From Chroococcidiopsis sp. TS-821 (GTDB taxonomy: Bacteria; Cyanobacteriota; Cyanobacteriia; Cyanobacteriales; Chroococcidiopsidaceae), in contig NZ_MVDI01000001.1 of the NCBI RefSeq assembly GCF_002939305.1, positions 124,001-188,000 on the forward strand: DNA of 64,000 nucleotides. Reading direction: 5' to 3'. Position numbers and translations under genes: made by a program. Below are positions 47,504 through 57,175 of this stretch, piece after piece. Position 1 is the first letter of the stretch; every line of letters begins with the position of its first letter. Below the pieces are notes generated by a model. The model saw only the letters and a list, made by a program, of their open reading frames with translations, did no database searches and was not told where the DNA came from.

Positions 47504-49042
47504 ATGGCTCAAAATAACGTAGACAATATTCAAGACCACGCGACGCTATTCCATCAAGACGAGTATCAAGAGTTATTTCAGGCGAAGAAAGAGTTTGAAG
47601 GCGGGCATAGCCCCGAAGAGGTTGCTCGCATTGCTGAGTGGACGAAAACTTGGGAGTACCGCGAAAAGAATTTTGCCCGTGAAGCTTTAACGGTTAATCC
47701 TGCTAAGGCTTGTCAACCTTTGGGTGCAATTCTTGCTGCTGTTGGGTTTGAAGGGACTTTGCCTTTTGTTCACGGTTCGCAAGGCTGCGTTGCTTACTTC
47801 CGCACGCACTTTACCCGTCATTTTAAAGAACCATTCTCGGCGGTTTCTTCTTCGATGACTGAGGATGCAGCAGTGTTTGGCGGACTCAATAACATGATCG
47901 ATGGCTTGGCGAATAGCTACAACCTCTACAAGCCCAAAATGATTGCGCTATGTACTACTTGCATGGCGGAGGTTATTGGTGATGATTTGGGTGCTTTTAT
48001 CAAGACATCTAAAGAGAAAGGTTCGGTGCCTGAAGATTTTCCTGTACCATACGCCCATACTCCTAGCTTTGTCGGCTCGCATATTACGGGCTACGACAAT
48101 ATGATGAAGGGGATTCTATCGAATTTGACTGAAGGCAAGAAGCAAGCAACAACCAACGGCAAGATTAATTTTATCCCTGGTTTTGAAACTTATATTGGCA
48201 ACTTGCGGGAAGTAAAGCGGTTAGCCTCGTTGATGGGTGTGAATTACACGCTACTTGCAGATAACTCTGATTACCTCGATTCGCCTAATGATGGTGAGTT
48301 TCGGATGTATCAGGGCGGGACAACTTTAGAAGATGCAGCTGATTCAATTAACGCTGAAGCAACGATCGCCTTTCAAGCCTACTCTACGACCAAGACACGG
48401 GAGTATATTGCAGCAGAGTGGAAACAAAAAACCTTTGTCTGTCGCCCTGTCGGTATCCGAGGTACAGATGAGTTTTTGATGAAACTCTCAGAACTCACCG
48501 GACAGCCGATTCCTAAAGAACTCGAAGACGAACGCGGACGGGCGGTGGATGCATTCACAGATTCACAAGCATGGTTGCATGGCAAGCGCGTCGCACTGTA
48601 TGGCGATCCCGATCTAGTAATTGGACTGGTGCAATTCTTACTCGAAGTTGGCGCGGAACCTGTACATATAGTTGTAACGAACAGTAATGAGATATTTGAG
48701 CAAGAGTTGCAGGCGATTTTAGATGCGAGTCCCTTTGGTAGTACTGCCAAGATTTGGGGTGGTAGGGATTTGTGGCATATGCGATCGCTTCTGTTTACCG
48801 AACCTGTAGACTTGCTCATCGGTAACTCATACGGTAAGTACTTGTGGCGCGACACGCACACTCCCCTCGTACGCATCGGCTATCCAATTTTTGACCGCCA
48901 TCACTTGCATCGTTACGCGACATTTGGCTATCAAGGTGCAATCAATCTCCTCAACTGGATTGTCAACACGCTGCTTGACGAACTCGATCGCAACACAATT
49001 GTTCCAGCGAAGACAGATATTTCGTACGACTTGATTCGGTAG
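47504..49042 (+). CDS. nifK: Nitrogenase MoFe protein beta chain NifK
   Basis: 512 residues. P-cluster Cys in [24 protein letters not shown] and [13 protein letters not shown]; the switching Ser lies in the [14 protein letters not shown] neighbourhood. The C-terminal [14 protein letters not shown] is conserved. Preceded by TTGGAGAAC. It should form the alpha2-beta2 MoFe protein with NifD. Confidence 0.99.
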   Translation: MAQNNVDNIQDHATLFHQDEYQELFQAKKEFEGGHSPEEVARIAEWTKTWEYREKNFAREALTVNPAKACQPLGAILAAVGFEGTLPFVHGSQGCVAYFRTHFTRHFKEPFSAVSSSMTEDAAVFGGLNNMIDGLANSYNLYKPKMIALCTTCMAEVIGDDLGAFIKTSKEKGSVPEDFPVPYAHTPSFVGSHITGYDNMMKGILSNLTEGKKQATTNGKINFIPGFETYIGNLREVKRLASLMGVNYTLLADNSDYLDSPNDGEFRMYQGGTTLEDAADSINAEATIAFQAYSTTKTREYIAAEWKQKTFVCRPVGIRGTDEFLMKLSELTGQPIPKELEDERGRAVDAFTDSQAWLHGKRVALYGDPDLVIGLVQFLLEVGAEPVHIVVTNSNEIFEQELQAILDASPFGSTAKIWGGRDLWHMRSLLFTEPVDLLIGNSYGKYLWRDTHTPLVRIGYPIFDRHHLHRYATFGYQGAINLLNWIVNTLLDELDRNTIVPAKTDISYDLIR

Positions 49043-49044
49043 AT

Positions 49045-49099
49045 ATAGTAGAGGGGCAGAGGGCGCAGAGGGCGCAGAGGAAGCTTCAGGTGCAGAGGA
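49045..49099. repeat. GCAGAGG repeats, left flank of the S23 gene
   Basis: GGGGCAGAGGGCGCAGAGG units, then GAAGCTTCAGGTGCAGAGGAG, lie between the nifK stop and the end of the S23 gene. The right flank carries the same repeat in opposite orientation. Confidence 0.8.
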
Positions 49100-49106
49100 G
49101 ATAATA

Positions 49107-49493
49107 TTAGCGTTTCATTAACCAAGGCGAAGGGTTAGCAATCATACTTACTAAACCACCTAAAATTTGGTTGTAGATTCCATATATTTCTCTACCTGAT
49201 TCAATGTTTAGATAGTTGCACTTAACAGCAAATTCAATCCAAGTTTGAGTTTCTGCTGCTTCAGCCTCACAATCATTGAGTTTAGCGACAAATGCTGCTT
49301 CATAGCGACGCTTTCTCCAAGCCTCTGCGAGATTTGCACAAACAGAGCGTGACGAACGACGAATCTGATCGGTTAATGAATAACGCTCTTCAACGGGAAA
49401 CTTTTTAGAAAATTCAAAGATTTGCATGGCAGCATCGAATGCCATTTGATAAACCTTCAAGTCTTTATGGCTTTTAATTGGCTCCTTCTCCAT
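49107..49493 (-). CDS. S23-type four-helix-bundle protein
   Basis: 128 residues with the S23/IVP signature: [25 protein letters not shown], then [22 protein letters not shown] and the Glu-rich ECEAE-type helix (here [16 protein letters not shown]). Such proteins were first seen in 23S rRNA intervening sequences and also occur as stand-alone mobile-like genes. It runs against the nif operon and splits nifK from nifE. Its ribosome-binding site is part of the adjacent GCAGAGGGG repeat, which ends at the start codon. Confidence 0.88.
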   Translation of the reverse strand: MEKEPIKSHKDLKVYQMAFDAAMQIFEFSKKFPVEERYSLTDQIRRSSRSVCANLAEAWRKRRYEAAFVAKLNDCEAEAAETQTWIEFAVKCNYLNIESGREIYGIYNQILGGLVSMIANPSPWLMKR

Positions 49494-49522
49494 CCCCTCT
49501 GCCCCTCTGCCCCTCTGCTGAC
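49494..49522. repeat. CCCCTCTGC repeats, right flank of the S23 gene
   Basis: Three CCCTCTGCC units touch the S23 start codon (minus strand GCAGAGGGG repeated). Inverted relative to the left flank at 49045-49099. Confidence 0.8.
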
Positions 49523-49565
49523 TTCACCTGAGTTTCCAACACTACACAATATCACCCGTCGAGTC

Positions 49566-52304
49566 ATGAAAATCACCCAAGGCAAAATTAACGAACTGCT
49601 CAGCGAGCCAGGTTGCGAGCACAATCACCACAAGCACGGGCAAAAGAAAAATAAGTCTTGTCAACAACAAGCACAGCCAGGGGCGGCTCAAGGAGGTTGT
49701 GCTTTTGATGGAGCATCGATCGCTCTTGTCCCGATTACTGATGCAGCGCATTTAGTCCACGGACCGATCGCTTGTGCGGGAAACTCTTGGGGAAGTCGTG
49801 GTAGTCTCTCGTCTGGTTCTCAGCTCTACAAAATGGGTTTTACGACTGACTTGAGTGAGAACGATATCATTTTCGGCGGCGAGAAAAAGCTGTACAATGC
49901 CATTTTAGAAGTGCAGCGACGCTATCAACCTGCGGCAGTGTTTGTGTACTCTACCTGCGTTACAGCCTTGATTGGCGATGATTTAAACGCAGTCTGTGAA
50001 GCCGCTGCTCAGAAAACAGGTATACCTGTGATTCCTGTCAATTCTCCAGGGTTTATTGGCAGTAAAAATCTGGGCAATCGCGTGGGTGGGGAAGCTTTAC
50101 TCGAATATGTTATTGGCAGCGCTGAACCGGAATATACAACTCCTTATGACATCAACCTAATTGGCGAGTACAACATCGCCGGAGAATTGTGGGGAGTTTT
50201 ACCCTTACTCGAAAAAGTCGGGATTCGCGTTCTTGCCAAGATTACAGGTGATGCCAAATACAACGAAGTTTGCTATGCTCACCGCGCCAAGCTGAATGTG
50301 ATGATCTGCTCCAAAGCCCTAATTAATGTGGCAAGAAAGATGGAGGAAAATTACGGCATTCCGTATATCGAAGAATCTTTCTATGGCGTAGATGATATGA
50401 ATCGCTGTTTGCGAAATATTGCAGCAAAACTGGGCGATGCTACGATTAATTCGCGAGTAGAACAATTAATTGCTGAAGAAACCGCAGCTTTAGATATTGC
50501 TTTAGCTCCCTATCGCGCTCGACTCAAAGGTAAGCGTGTTGTCCTTTATACCGGAGGCGTGAAAAGTTGGTCAATTATTTCTGCGGCTAAAGACTTGGGG
50601 ATGGAAGTCGTCGCCACTAGCACGAAAAAAAGCACCGAGGAAGACAAAGCCCGCATTAAAGAGTTACTCGGTAAAGATGGCATCATGCTTGAAAAAGGCA
50701 ATGCCCAAGAACTTCTGCGGACGATCGCCCACACCAAAGCCGATATGTTAATCGCTGGCGGTCGCAATCAATACACCGCACTCAAAGCTCGTATCCCGTT
50801 TTTAGATATCAATCAAGAACGCCACCATCCTTACGCCGGATATGTAGGCATGATTGAAATGGCACGAGAACTCGATGAAGCCCTTTATAGCCCTGTTTGG
50901 GCACAAATACGTAAATCTGCACCTTGGGAAGAGGAAGCAGAGGAGCAGGGGAGCAGAGGCGCAGAGGGGCAGGGGAGCAATGACCAATTACCTGTTACCA
51001 ACTACCAATCCAAAGTCCAAAATTCTAAAAAATCAGTTGCGGTTAACCCTTTAAAACAAAGCCAACCTTTGGGTGCAGCCCTAGCATTTCTAGGATTAAA
51101 AGGCGTGATGCCGCTGTTTCATGGTTCTCAAGGGTGTACTGCTTTCGCCAAAGTGATGTTAGTGCGGCATTTTCGCGAAGCGATTCCCCTATCAACTACA
51201 GCAATGACTGAAGTGAGCACAATCTTGGGTGGTGAGGACAACATTGAACAAGCAATTCTTACGCTAATGGAGAAATCAAAGCCAGAAATTCTTGGTTTGT
51301 GTACGACTGGACTTACAGAAACTAGAGGTGATGATATGGAGGGTATCCTCAGAAGTATCCGCAACCGTCACCCTGAATTATACGATTTACCAATTGTCTT
51401 TGCGGCTACGCCTGATTTTAAAGGTGCATTGCAAGATGGTTTTGCCGCCGCGATTGAAAGTATTGTTAAAGAGTTGCCGCAGCCTGGAGAAATTAAGTTA
51501 GACCAAATCAACGTTTTAGCGAGTTCGGCGTTTACTCCAGGGGATATACACGAGATTAAAGAGATCGTGTCTGCGTTTGGACTAAAGCCGATTGTTGTAC
51601 CGGATTTATCTACCTCACTTGACGGTCACTTGGATGATTCTTACAGTGCAGTGACAGGTGGTGGAACAACTTTGGCAGAACTACGACAAATGGGTAGTTC
51701 GGTGTTTACCCTTGCACTCGGTGAAAGCATGCGTGGTGCAGCAGAAAGCTTGCAAAAACAGTTTGGCATACCTTATGAGGTGTTTGGGCAACTAACAGGA
51801 TTAGCCGCAGTCGATGACTTTTTGCAAGGATTAATCGATCTCAGTGGTAATTCAGTACCAGAAAAGTACTGTCACCAACGCCGCCAGCTGCAAGATGCGA
51901 TGCTTGATACTCACTTTTACTTCGGGCGCAAGCGAGTATCGTTAGCCCTTGAACCCGATTTACTGTGGTCGATATCTTGGTTTTTGCAGTCGATGGGTGC
52001 TGAAATTCACGCGGCTGTGACAACGACAAAATCACCGCTTTTAGAGCAACTTCCTGTTGAAAGCGTCACAGTTGGCGATTTGGAAGATTTTGAGCAACTT
52101 GCAGTCGGTTCTGACTTGTTGATTGCGAATTCTCATGGAAAAGCGATCGCCCATCGTTTGCATACTCCTTTCTATCGCCTTGGTTTTCCTATCTTTGATC
52201 GATTAGGTAACGGACAGCGTTGTACTGTCGGCTATCGAGGAACTATGCAACTGTTGTTTGATATCGGCAACTTGTTTTTGGAAGTAGAAGAAGCAAGGGA
52301 GTAG
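49566..52304 (+). CDS. nifEN: Fused FeMo-co scaffold NifE-NifN
   Basis: 912 residues in one frame from the ATG of [20 protein letters not shown]; the frame is open 48 codons further upstream but that part covers the S23 start and repeats. Residues 1-455 are NifE ([51 protein letters not shown]). About 489-912 are NifN ([39 protein letters not shown]). The linker, about residues 456-488, is Glu/Gly/Ser-rich and is translated repeat DNA. The C-terminal EEARE and stop also lie in repeat DNA. NifEN finishes FeMo-co on its alpha2-beta2 scaffold. Confidence 0.95.
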   Translation: MKITQGKINELLSEPGCEHNHHKHGQKKNKSCQQQAQPGAAQGGCAFDGASIALVPITDAAHLVHGPIACAGNSWGSRGSLSSGSQLYKMGFTTDLSENDIIFGGEKKLYNAILEVQRRYQPAAVFVYSTCVTALIGDDLNAVCEAAAQKTGIPVIPVNSPGFIGSKNLGNRVGGEALLEYVIGSAEPEYTTPYDINLIGEYNIAGELWGVLPLLEKVGIRVLAKITGDAKYNEVCYAHRAKLNVMICSKALINVARKMEENYGIPYIEESFYGVDDMNRCLRNIAAKLGDATINSRVEQLIAEETAALDIALAPYRARLKGKRVVLYTGGVKSWSIISAAKDLGMEVVATSTKKSTEEDKARIKELLGKDGIMLEKGNAQELLRTIAHTKADMLIAGGRNQYTALKARIPFLDINQERHHPYAGYVGMIEMARELDEALYSPVWAQIRKSAPWEEEAEEQGSRGAEGQGSNDQLPVTNYQSKVQNSKKSVAVNPLKQSQPLGAALAFLGLKGVMPLFHGSQGCTAFAKVMLVRHFREAIPLSTTAMTEVSTILGGEDNIEQAILTLMEKSKPEILGLCTTGLTETRGDDMEGILRSIRNRHPELYDLPIVFAATPDFKGALQDGFAAAIESIVKELPQPGEIKLDQINVLASSAFTPGDIHEIKEIVSAFGLKPIVVPDLSTSLDGHLDDSYSAVTGGGTTLAELRQMGSSVFTLALGESMRGAAESLQKQFGIPYEVFGQLTGLAAVDDFLQGLIDLSGNSVPEKYCHQRRQLQDAMLDTHFYFGRKRVSLALEPDLLWSISWFLQSMGAEIHAAVTTTKSPLLEQLPVESVTVGDLEDFEQLAVGSDLLIANSHGKAIAHRLHTPFYRLGFPIFDRLGNGQRCTVGYRGTMQLLFDIGNLFLEVEEARE
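50929..51030. repeat. Repeat cassette translated as the NifE-NifN linker
   Basis: In order: GGAAGCAGAGGAGCAGGGG units (50929-50981), ACCAATTACCTGTTACCAACTACC (50982-51007) and TCCAAAGTCCAAAATTC (from about 51009). This is the same order seen in intergenic DNA, such as after nifEN. Its in-frame reading keeps nifE and nifN in one polypeptide. Confidence 0.85.
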
Positions 52305-52558
52305 AGGTGCAGAGGTGCAGAGGAAGCAGGGGAGTAGAGGGGCAGAGGAAGCAGAGGAAGCAGAGGAAGCAGAGGAAGCAGAGGGGCAGAGGGGTAGAGG
52401 AAGCAGAGGAAGCAGAGGGGCAGAGGGGTAGAGGAAGCAGAAGAAGCAGAGGGGCAGAGGGGTAGAGGAAGCAGAAGAAGCAAGGGAGTAGAGGAGCAGA
52501 GGAAGCAGAGGAGCAATTACCAATTACCAATTACCAGTTACCAATTACCAATTACTTA
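52298..52558. repeat. Long GCAGAGG/TTACCAATTACC tandem repeat array
   Basis: About 215 bp of GCAGAGG, GAAGCAGAGG and GGGGCAGAGGGGTAGAG units are followed by about 45 bp of CAATTAC units, ending 17 bp before nifX. This is the longest array in the window. Larger units of about 57 bp repeat internally (around 52350-52480), indicating recent expansion. Confidence 0.9.
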
Positions 52559-52575
52559 TTTACTGGAGGATAATT

Positions 52576-52980
52576 ATGAAGATTGCCTTCACAACAAATG
52601 ACCAAGTTCATATTAATGCTCATTTTGGTTGGGCGAGAAAGATTGATATTTATGAAGTATCGCCGGATGAATATAAGTTTGTCAAAACTCTGCGATTTGA
52701 TGGCGATCTGAAAGAAGATGGTAATGAAGATAAATTAGTACCAAAAATTGAAGCATTAGCTGATTGTACGATTGTTTATGTATCAGCTATTGGTGGAAGT
52801 GCAGCAGCTCGATTAATTAAAAAACGCATTACACCAATTAAGGCAAGGTCTGAGGATGACGAAATTACTGATGTTTTGGAAAGATTAGTTCAAACATTGA
52901 AAGGTAGTCCTCCGCCTTGGTTAAGAAAAGCTTTGCAACAAAAATCATCAAACTTTTTAGAAGAGGAAGTAACTGTATGA
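52576..52980 (+). CDS. nifX: NifX, NifB-co/FeMo-co carrier
   Basis: 134 residues: KIAFTTNDQVHINAHFGWARKIDIYEV and ADCTIVYVSAIGGSAAARL are typical NifX. It shuttles cofactor intermediates between NifB and NifEN. ATGGAGG-type site TGGAGGATAATT upstream; its stop overlaps the next start by 4 bp. Confidence 0.95.
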   Translation: MKIAFTTNDQVHINAHFGWARKIDIYEVSPDEYKFVKTLRFDGDLKEDGNEDKLVPKIEALADCTIVYVSAIGGSAAARLIKKRITPIKARSEDDEITDVLERLVQTLKGSPPPWLRKALQQKSSNFLEEEVTV

Positions 52981-53441
52981 GCACGGAAACTATTAATTCT
53001 AAAGAAACTCTCAACTCTCCATTTTTGCAAGAGTTAATCAGACAAATTCGCGCTCAAGATTCGTATGGATTTTATCGCAATTGGTCGAATGAATTGATGC
53101 TCAAACCTTATGTTGTCAGTAAAGAAGCTAAACGCAAAATTTCTGTCGAGGGCGATGTCGATCCTGTTACAAAAGCTCGAATTATGTCGTTTTATCGGGC
53201 GATCGCTGCCCAAATTGAGCAAGAAACAGGCTTAATTTCGCAAGTTGTAATTGACCTGAGTCATGAAGGTTTTGGCTGGGCGCTGATTTTTTCTGGTCGT
53301 CTGTTACTCGTTGCGAGAACTTTACGCGATGCTCAACGTTTTGGCTTTGATTCCTTAGAAAAACTGTTAGCTGAGGGAGAAAAGATGACCCAAAAAGGCA
53401 TTGAATTAGCACAGAAATACACTGAAGTTGCTAAAGCATAA
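52977..53441 (+). CDS. NifX-associated protein (DUF269)
   Basis: 154 residues from the ATG overlapping the nifX stop (ATGA). Family landmarks are LQELIRQIRAQDSYGFYRNWS, LMLKPYVVSKEAKRKI and VIDLSHEGFGWALIFSGRLLLVARTLRDAQRFGF. The family always accompanies nifX; precise role unknown. Translational coupling with nifX is evident. Confidence 0.94.
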   Translation: MSTETINSKETLNSPFLQELIRQIRAQDSYGFYRNWSNELMLKPYVVSKEAKRKISVEGDVDPVTKARIMSFYRAIAAQIEQETGLISQVVIDLSHEGFGWALIFSGRLLLVARTLRDAQRFGFDSLEKLLAEGEKMTQKGIELAQKYTEVAKA

Positions 53442-53479
53442 CCAATTTTCACTGATCGCTAACTACTATCTACTCGTTT

Positions 53480-53713
53480 ATGGTACAAGCAACAGAAACT
53501 GAGCTTACTGAGCAAACGATTGAAGAGCTCAAACTGCAAATCAAGCGACTTAATAGTAAAGCTGGACAAATGAAGATGGATCTTCACGATTTAGCTGAAG
53601 GTTTGCCCAAAGATTACCAAAAACTGACGACGTTAGCAGCCCAAACATATGAAATTTATCGTCAGTTACACGAGCTAAAGTCTCAGTTAAAAGATTGGGA
53701 GAAAAGACGATGA
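53480..53713 (+). CDS. DUF683/CCE_0567-family nif protein
   Basis: 77 residues: an antiparallel helical hairpin with EELKLQIKRLNSKAGQMKMDLHDLAEGLP and a second helix ending KDWEKRR. The family occurs only with nif genes and was proposed to bind metal or act as a small regulator. Its stop overlaps the nifW start by 4 bp. Confidence 0.92.
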   Translation: MVQATETELTEQTIEELKLQIKRLNSKAGQMKMDLHDLAEGLPKDYQKLTTLAAQTYEIYRQLHELKSQLKDWEKRR

Positions 53714-54027
53714 AATGGGATGTTGATACGTTTAATTCACTTGTCAATACAGAAGAGTATTTTGAGTTTTTTCGACTACCTTATGATGCTCGAGTTGTGC
53801 AAGTAAATCGCCTCCATATTTTGAAGTTATTTTCGCAATATATTCGTGAAATTGATGCAAATAATCCAGAACTGAATCAAACAGAAAAACTGAGTTTGTA
53901 TCGTCAAGCCCTCGAACAAGCTTATGAAGTTTTCCTCAAGTCAACACCTCTCGAACAAAAGTTGTTCAAAGTATTTAACGAGAAGCCTAAAAACATTGTC
54001 ATGTTAACAGAAATTGCGACAAATTAG
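53710..54027 (+). CDS. nifW: NifW, nitrogenase protective protein
   Basis: 105 residues from the ATG overlapping the DUF683 stop. FNSLVNTEEYFEFFRLPYD and LYRQALEQAYEVFLKSTPLEQKLFKVF are characteristic. NifW supports MoFe protein maturation and protection from oxygen. Confidence 0.94.
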   Translation: MKWDVDTFNSLVNTEEYFEFFRLPYDARVVQVNRLHILKLFSQYIREIDANNPELNQTEKLSLYRQALEQAYEVFLKSTPLEQKLFKVFNEKPKNIVMLTEIATN

Positions 54028-54036
54028 GAGAAAACA

Positions 54037-54825
54037 ATGGTACTCACAGCGATCGAATTAGAACGCTACCGTCGCCAAATTATGCTCCCTGGTTTTGGTG
54101 AGGAGGCGCAGCAGCAACTCAAATCAGCAACAGTACTCGTGACAGGTGTAGGAGGATTAGGCGGTACAGCAGCGCTGTATTTAGCGGTAGCTGGTGTGGG
54201 GCGGCTGATTCTGGTTCGTGGTGGTGAGTTGCGGCGAGATGATATGAATCGACAGATTCTGATGAGTGACGATTGGGTGGGTAAGCCGCGCGTATTTAAA
54301 GCGAAAGAAACGCTACAGAGTATCAACCCTGATGTTGAAGTTGACGCTGTATTTGATTATGTTACTTCTGATAATGCAGACTTGTTAGTTCAATCTGCGG
54401 ATATTGCTCTCGACTGCGCGCACAACTTTTTGGAACGTGACTTGTTGAATGCAGCTTGCGTGCGTTGGCATAAACCAATGGTAGAAGCCGCAATGGATGG
54501 AATGGAAGCTTACCTAACGACAATTATCCCTGGCGTGACACCATGTTTATCTTGCCTATTTCCCGAAAAACCAGAATGGGATCGACGTGGCTTTTCGGTA
54601 CTAGGTGCGGTTTCTGGTACGCTGGGGTGTCTGACGGCGTTAGAAGCTATTAAGCTGATTACTGGATTTAGTCAGCCGCTTTTATCGCAACTATTGACGA
54701 TGGATTTGAACCAACTGATGTTTGCAAAACGTCGTTCTTATCGCGATCCTAATTGTCCAGTTTGTGGTGGTTCGCATTATTCTACCTCGTTACCAGTAGA
54801 TCGTGTTGCGATCGCTACTCATTAG
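54037..54825 (+). CDS. hesA: HesA, ThiF/MoeB-like protein of the nif cluster
   Basis: 262 residues of the E1-like fold: ERYRRQIMLPGFGEEAQQQL, nucleotide-binding VTGVGGLGGTAALYLA, DDMNRQIL and CxxC pairs CLSCLF and CPVCGG that hold zinc. Probably adenylates a partner in metal-cofactor or sulfur supply. Conserved nifW-hesA-hesB-fdxH order. Confidence 0.93.
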   Translation: MVLTAIELERYRRQIMLPGFGEEAQQQLKSATVLVTGVGGLGGTAALYLAVAGVGRLILVRGGELRRDDMNRQILMSDDWVGKPRVFKAKETLQSINPDVEVDAVFDYVTSDNADLLVQSADIALDCAHNFLERDLLNAACVRWHKPMVEAAMDGMEAYLTTIIPGVTPCLSCLFPEKPEWDRRGFSVLGAVSGTLGCLTALEAIKLITGFSQPLLSQLLTMDLNQLMFAKRRSYRDPNCPVCGGSHYSTSLPVDRVAIATH

Positions 54826-54955
54826 ATATTTACACGATTTTACTGAGTAAGAACTACTAATTTCTCCTGAAGCCCCTCTGCTACCGATTTGTAGCAACTT
54901 CAAAGTGAAACAGTATTACACCAGGGCTTAATAAAGTTCCCAAAAAGGAGATCTT

Positions 54956-55321
54956 ATGACTTTAACCTTAACCGAAGCAGCAGAATTTCGGCTTCGTACC
55001 TTTCTTCAAGCTTCTAGCAAAGATGCTAGTCAATGGGGTATTCGTGTTGCGGTTAATGATGGTGGTTGCAGTGGCTACCAGTATTCCTTAAATATTACCA
55101 GTGCGCCGCAGGCAGATGACATTGTGATGCAGCAAGGAAAGTTACAGATTTACATCGACGCGCAAAGCGCCCCATTACTCGAAGGTGTTGTAATCGATTT
55201 TGTCGATGGCTTGCTGGAGAGTGGCTTTAAGTTTAGCAATCCTAATGCTACTGATACTTGTGGCTGTGGGAAATCGTTTCAAGCAGGTGATTGCACTCCT
55301 GCTGGCGTACCTTGTAGCTGA
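54956..55321 (+). CDS. hesB: HesB, IscA-type Fe-S carrier
   Basis: 121 residues with the A-type carrier Cys: GGCSGYQY and the C-terminal CGCGKSF. It extends past the usual end with [13 protein letters not shown], the extra Cys tail of nif-associated HesB. Delivers Fe-S clusters to nitrogenase proteins. Separated from fdxH by 11 bp. Confidence 0.94.
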   Translation: MTLTLTEAAEFRLRTFLQASSKDASQWGIRVAVNDGGCSGYQYSLNITSAPQADDIVMQQGKLQIYIDAQSAPLLEGVVIDFVDGLLESGFKFSNPNATDTCGCGKSFQAGDCTPAGVPCS

Positions 55322-55332
55322 TTTTAGAGGAT

Positions 55333-55638
55333 ATGACAATGACAACTTATCAAGTTCATTTAATTAATAAAAAGCGATCGCTTGACGTCACAATTCCTGT
55401 TGACGAAAATACCACGATTCTTGATGCAGCAGAAAACGAAGGACTCGATTTACCTTTTTCCTGTCATTCTGGTTCTTGTTCGAGTTGCGTCGGTAAAGTT
55501 GTTGAAGGTGACATCGATCAATCGGATCAAGTATTTCTGGATGAGGATCAAGTTGCTAAAGGCTTTGTACTTCTTTGTGTCGCTTATCCCCGTTCTGATT
55601 GTACGATTCGCACGCATCAGGAGGCTTATTTAGTTTAA
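55333..55638 (+). CDS. fdxH: FdxH, plant-type [2Fe-2S] ferredoxin for nitrogenase
   Basis: 101 residues (99 if the second ATG is used). Cluster motif [16 protein letters not shown] plus the fourth Cys in FVLLCVAYP. Heterocyst-type ferredoxin FdxH is the main electron donor to NifH; it also occurs in diazotrophs without heterocysts. Lys/Arg at [11 protein letters not shown] matches the donor-specific surface. Confidence 0.94.
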   Translation: MTMTTYQVHLINKKRSLDVTIPVDENTTILDAAENEGLDLPFSCHSGSCSSCVGKVVEGDIDQSDQVFLDEDQVAKGFVLLCVAYPRSDCTIRTHQEAYLV

Positions 55639-55720
55639 TAGTAAAAGTGTAGCGGGGCAGAGGAAGCTTCAGGTGCAGAGGGAGAGGAATTAGGAATTAC
55701 TTGTAAAGGTTGCGGTTGCA

Positions 55721-55972
55721 ATGTTTATAGAAAAGTTTACGGTGTTTGGCTCTTCTCTCAGTTTACTCCAACCTGGAGAACGCGGCGTAGTGACGAGAAT
55801 CGAGAGCGTAGATGCAACTACAGTACAAAACCTCCATGCAATGGGCGTTGTGTGTGGCGCAACTGTGACTCTAGAACAGCGATCGCCTGTTTACACCATC
55901 GTACTGAGTGGCGATCGCTGGAATCTTTGCCAAAAAACCGCTAACGCAATTTATGTTCGTTTGTGCAATTAG
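55721..55972 (+). CDS. FeoA-domain protein of the nif cluster
   Basis: 83 residues of SH3-like FeoA fold: LQPGERGVVTRIESVDATTVQNLHAMGVVCGATVTLEQRSP. No feoB partner nearby, so it is not a ferrous transport operon. FeoA-like genes are recurrent between fdxH and fdxB in cyanobacteria; role unknown. Confidence 0.88.
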   Translation: MFIEKFTVFGSSLSLLQPGERGVVTRIESVDATTVQNLHAMGVVCGATVTLEQRSPVYTIVLSGDRWNLCQKTANAIYVRLCN

Positions 55973-55990
55973 TCGATCGAGGATAACACT

Positions 55991-56287
55991 ATGGCAACGC
56001 TAACTGGTTTAACTTTAGGGGGTAATGTTTGGACACCCCAGTTTGTGCAAGACATTAACCAAGATAAATGCATTGGCTGTGGTAGATGCTTTAAGGCGTG
56101 TGGTCGTAATGTACTACTACTGCAAGCACTCAATGAAGATGGGGAGTTTGTCGAAGATGAGGAAGCAGAAGAAATCGAGCGTAAAGTTATGTCAATTATC
56201 CATCCAGAATACTGTATTGGTTGTCAAGCTTGCGCTAGAGTTTGTCCCAAAAATTGTTACACTCATAGCCCGTTTGAACAAAACTAA
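55991..56287 (+). CDS. fdxB: FdxB, nif-specific ferredoxin III
   Basis: 98 residues with two [4Fe-4S] motifs, [15 protein letters not shown] and [16 protein letters not shown], separated by an acidic stretch ([11 protein letters not shown]). This matches the nif-specific ferredoxin III family. Start has GAGGATAACACT ahead. Confidence 0.93.
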   Translation: MATLTGLTLGGNVWTPQFVQDINQDKCIGCGRCFKACGRNVLLLQALNEDGEFVEDEEAEEIERKVMSIIHPEYCIGCQACARVCPKNCYTHSPFEQN

Positions 56288-56377
56288 ACTGGAAAACCAT
56301 TACAATTCATGTCGTATCGTTTGATTAGCTGCGACTTTAGTCACTAAGCTTGAATTGTTCAGCCCTATAAACAACTA

Positions 56378-56992
56378 ATGAACCAGATTTTTGAACGCAA
56401 GTGGTCTGACTACTATCAAGCAGTAGAAGGGCGTCCGCCGCGTGAAACGCTATTGATGGCGCTAGCAAAGTTTGAAGTCCCTCAATTTGCAATAGACTTA
56501 GGTTGTGGAGATGGAAGAGATACAGTAGAACTACTAAAGCGAGGTTGGCGGGTTCTTGGAATTGATGGTGAAGCTGAAGCGATCGCCCGCCTCCAAAGTC
56601 GCCCGAATATCGATTTCAATCGCCTAGAAACTCGCGTGATGCGCTTTGAAAACTTGGTATTACCAACGGTGGATTTAGTTAATGCTAGCTTTTGTCTACC
56701 CTTCTGTCCGCCAGAGCATTTTTCTGAGTTGTGGAATAAGATTGTTGCAGCGTTACGAGTCGGGGGGCGATTTTGCGGTCAACTTTTTGGCGATCGCGAT
56801 TCGTGGGCGACGTATCCAAATATGAGTCATCACACGCGATCGCAAGTCGAAGAATTATTGCAACCATTTACTGTTGAAGTACTGCAAGAAGAAGAACACC
56901 CTGGGACAACAGCTTTAGGCGAACAGAAGTACTGGCATATCTTTCACATTGTTGCTTGCAAAGAATCAATCAACAGCAACCATGACATCTGA
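56378..56992 (+). CDS. Class I SAM-dependent methyltransferase at the nif cluster end
   Basis: 204 residues with SAM motif I AIDLGCGDGRDTVELLKRGW, GIDGEAEAI and VDLVNASFCLPFCP; TehB-like in layout. Substrate unknown. Some tellurite/thiol methyltransferase relatives share this form. It overlaps the convergent mop gene by 27 bp, which may couple their expression. Confidence 0.82.
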   Translation: MNQIFERKWSDYYQAVEGRPPRETLLMALAKFEVPQFAIDLGCGDGRDTVELLKRGWRVLGIDGEAEAIARLQSRPNIDFNRLETRVMRFENLVLPTVDLVNASFCLPFCPPEHFSELWNKIVAALRVGGRFCGQLFGDRDSWATYPNMSHHTRSQVEELLQPFTVEVLQEEEHPGTTALGEQKYWHIFHIVACKESINSNHDI

Positions 56993-57175
56993 TGATTTCA
57001 CAACTGCGTAAGCTTCTTTACCTTCTGCAAGTCCTAGATTTTCAGCCGAGGATTTTGTAATAACTGCAACAACTTCTACTCCAGGTGCAATTTCTAACGT
57101 CACTTCAGTATTAACAACTCCTGGTACAATTTTTTTCACAGTTGCTTTTAGAGTATTACGCGCGCTAATTTTCAT
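56966..57175 (-). CDS. mop: Molbindin (Mop) molybdate-binding protein
   Basis: 69 residues: MKISARNTLKATVKKIVPGVVNTEV, AVITKSSAENLGLAEGKEAYAVVKSSDVMV. This is one complete Mop/TOBE domain. Such proteins form hexamers that store or buffer molybdate, here plausibly for FeMo-co. Convergent with the methyltransferase. Confidence 0.92.
   Translation of the reverse strand: MKISARNTLKATVKKIVPGVVNTEVTLEIAPGVEVVAVITKSSAENLGLAEGKEAYAVVKSSDVMVAVD

Noticed and set aside
48379-48876. A 165-codon minus-strand frame within nifK
   Set aside because: Antisense to a confidently identified gene; Ser/Cys-rich shadow composition.
52203-52530. Three overlapping minus-strand frames of Leu/Pro/Ser/Cys repeats after nifEN
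   Set aside because: They are translations of the GCAGAGG tandem repeats and have no start signals.
52298-52558. Possible CRISPR array
   Set aside because: Units are short, degenerate and contiguous without unique spacers; no cas genes are present.
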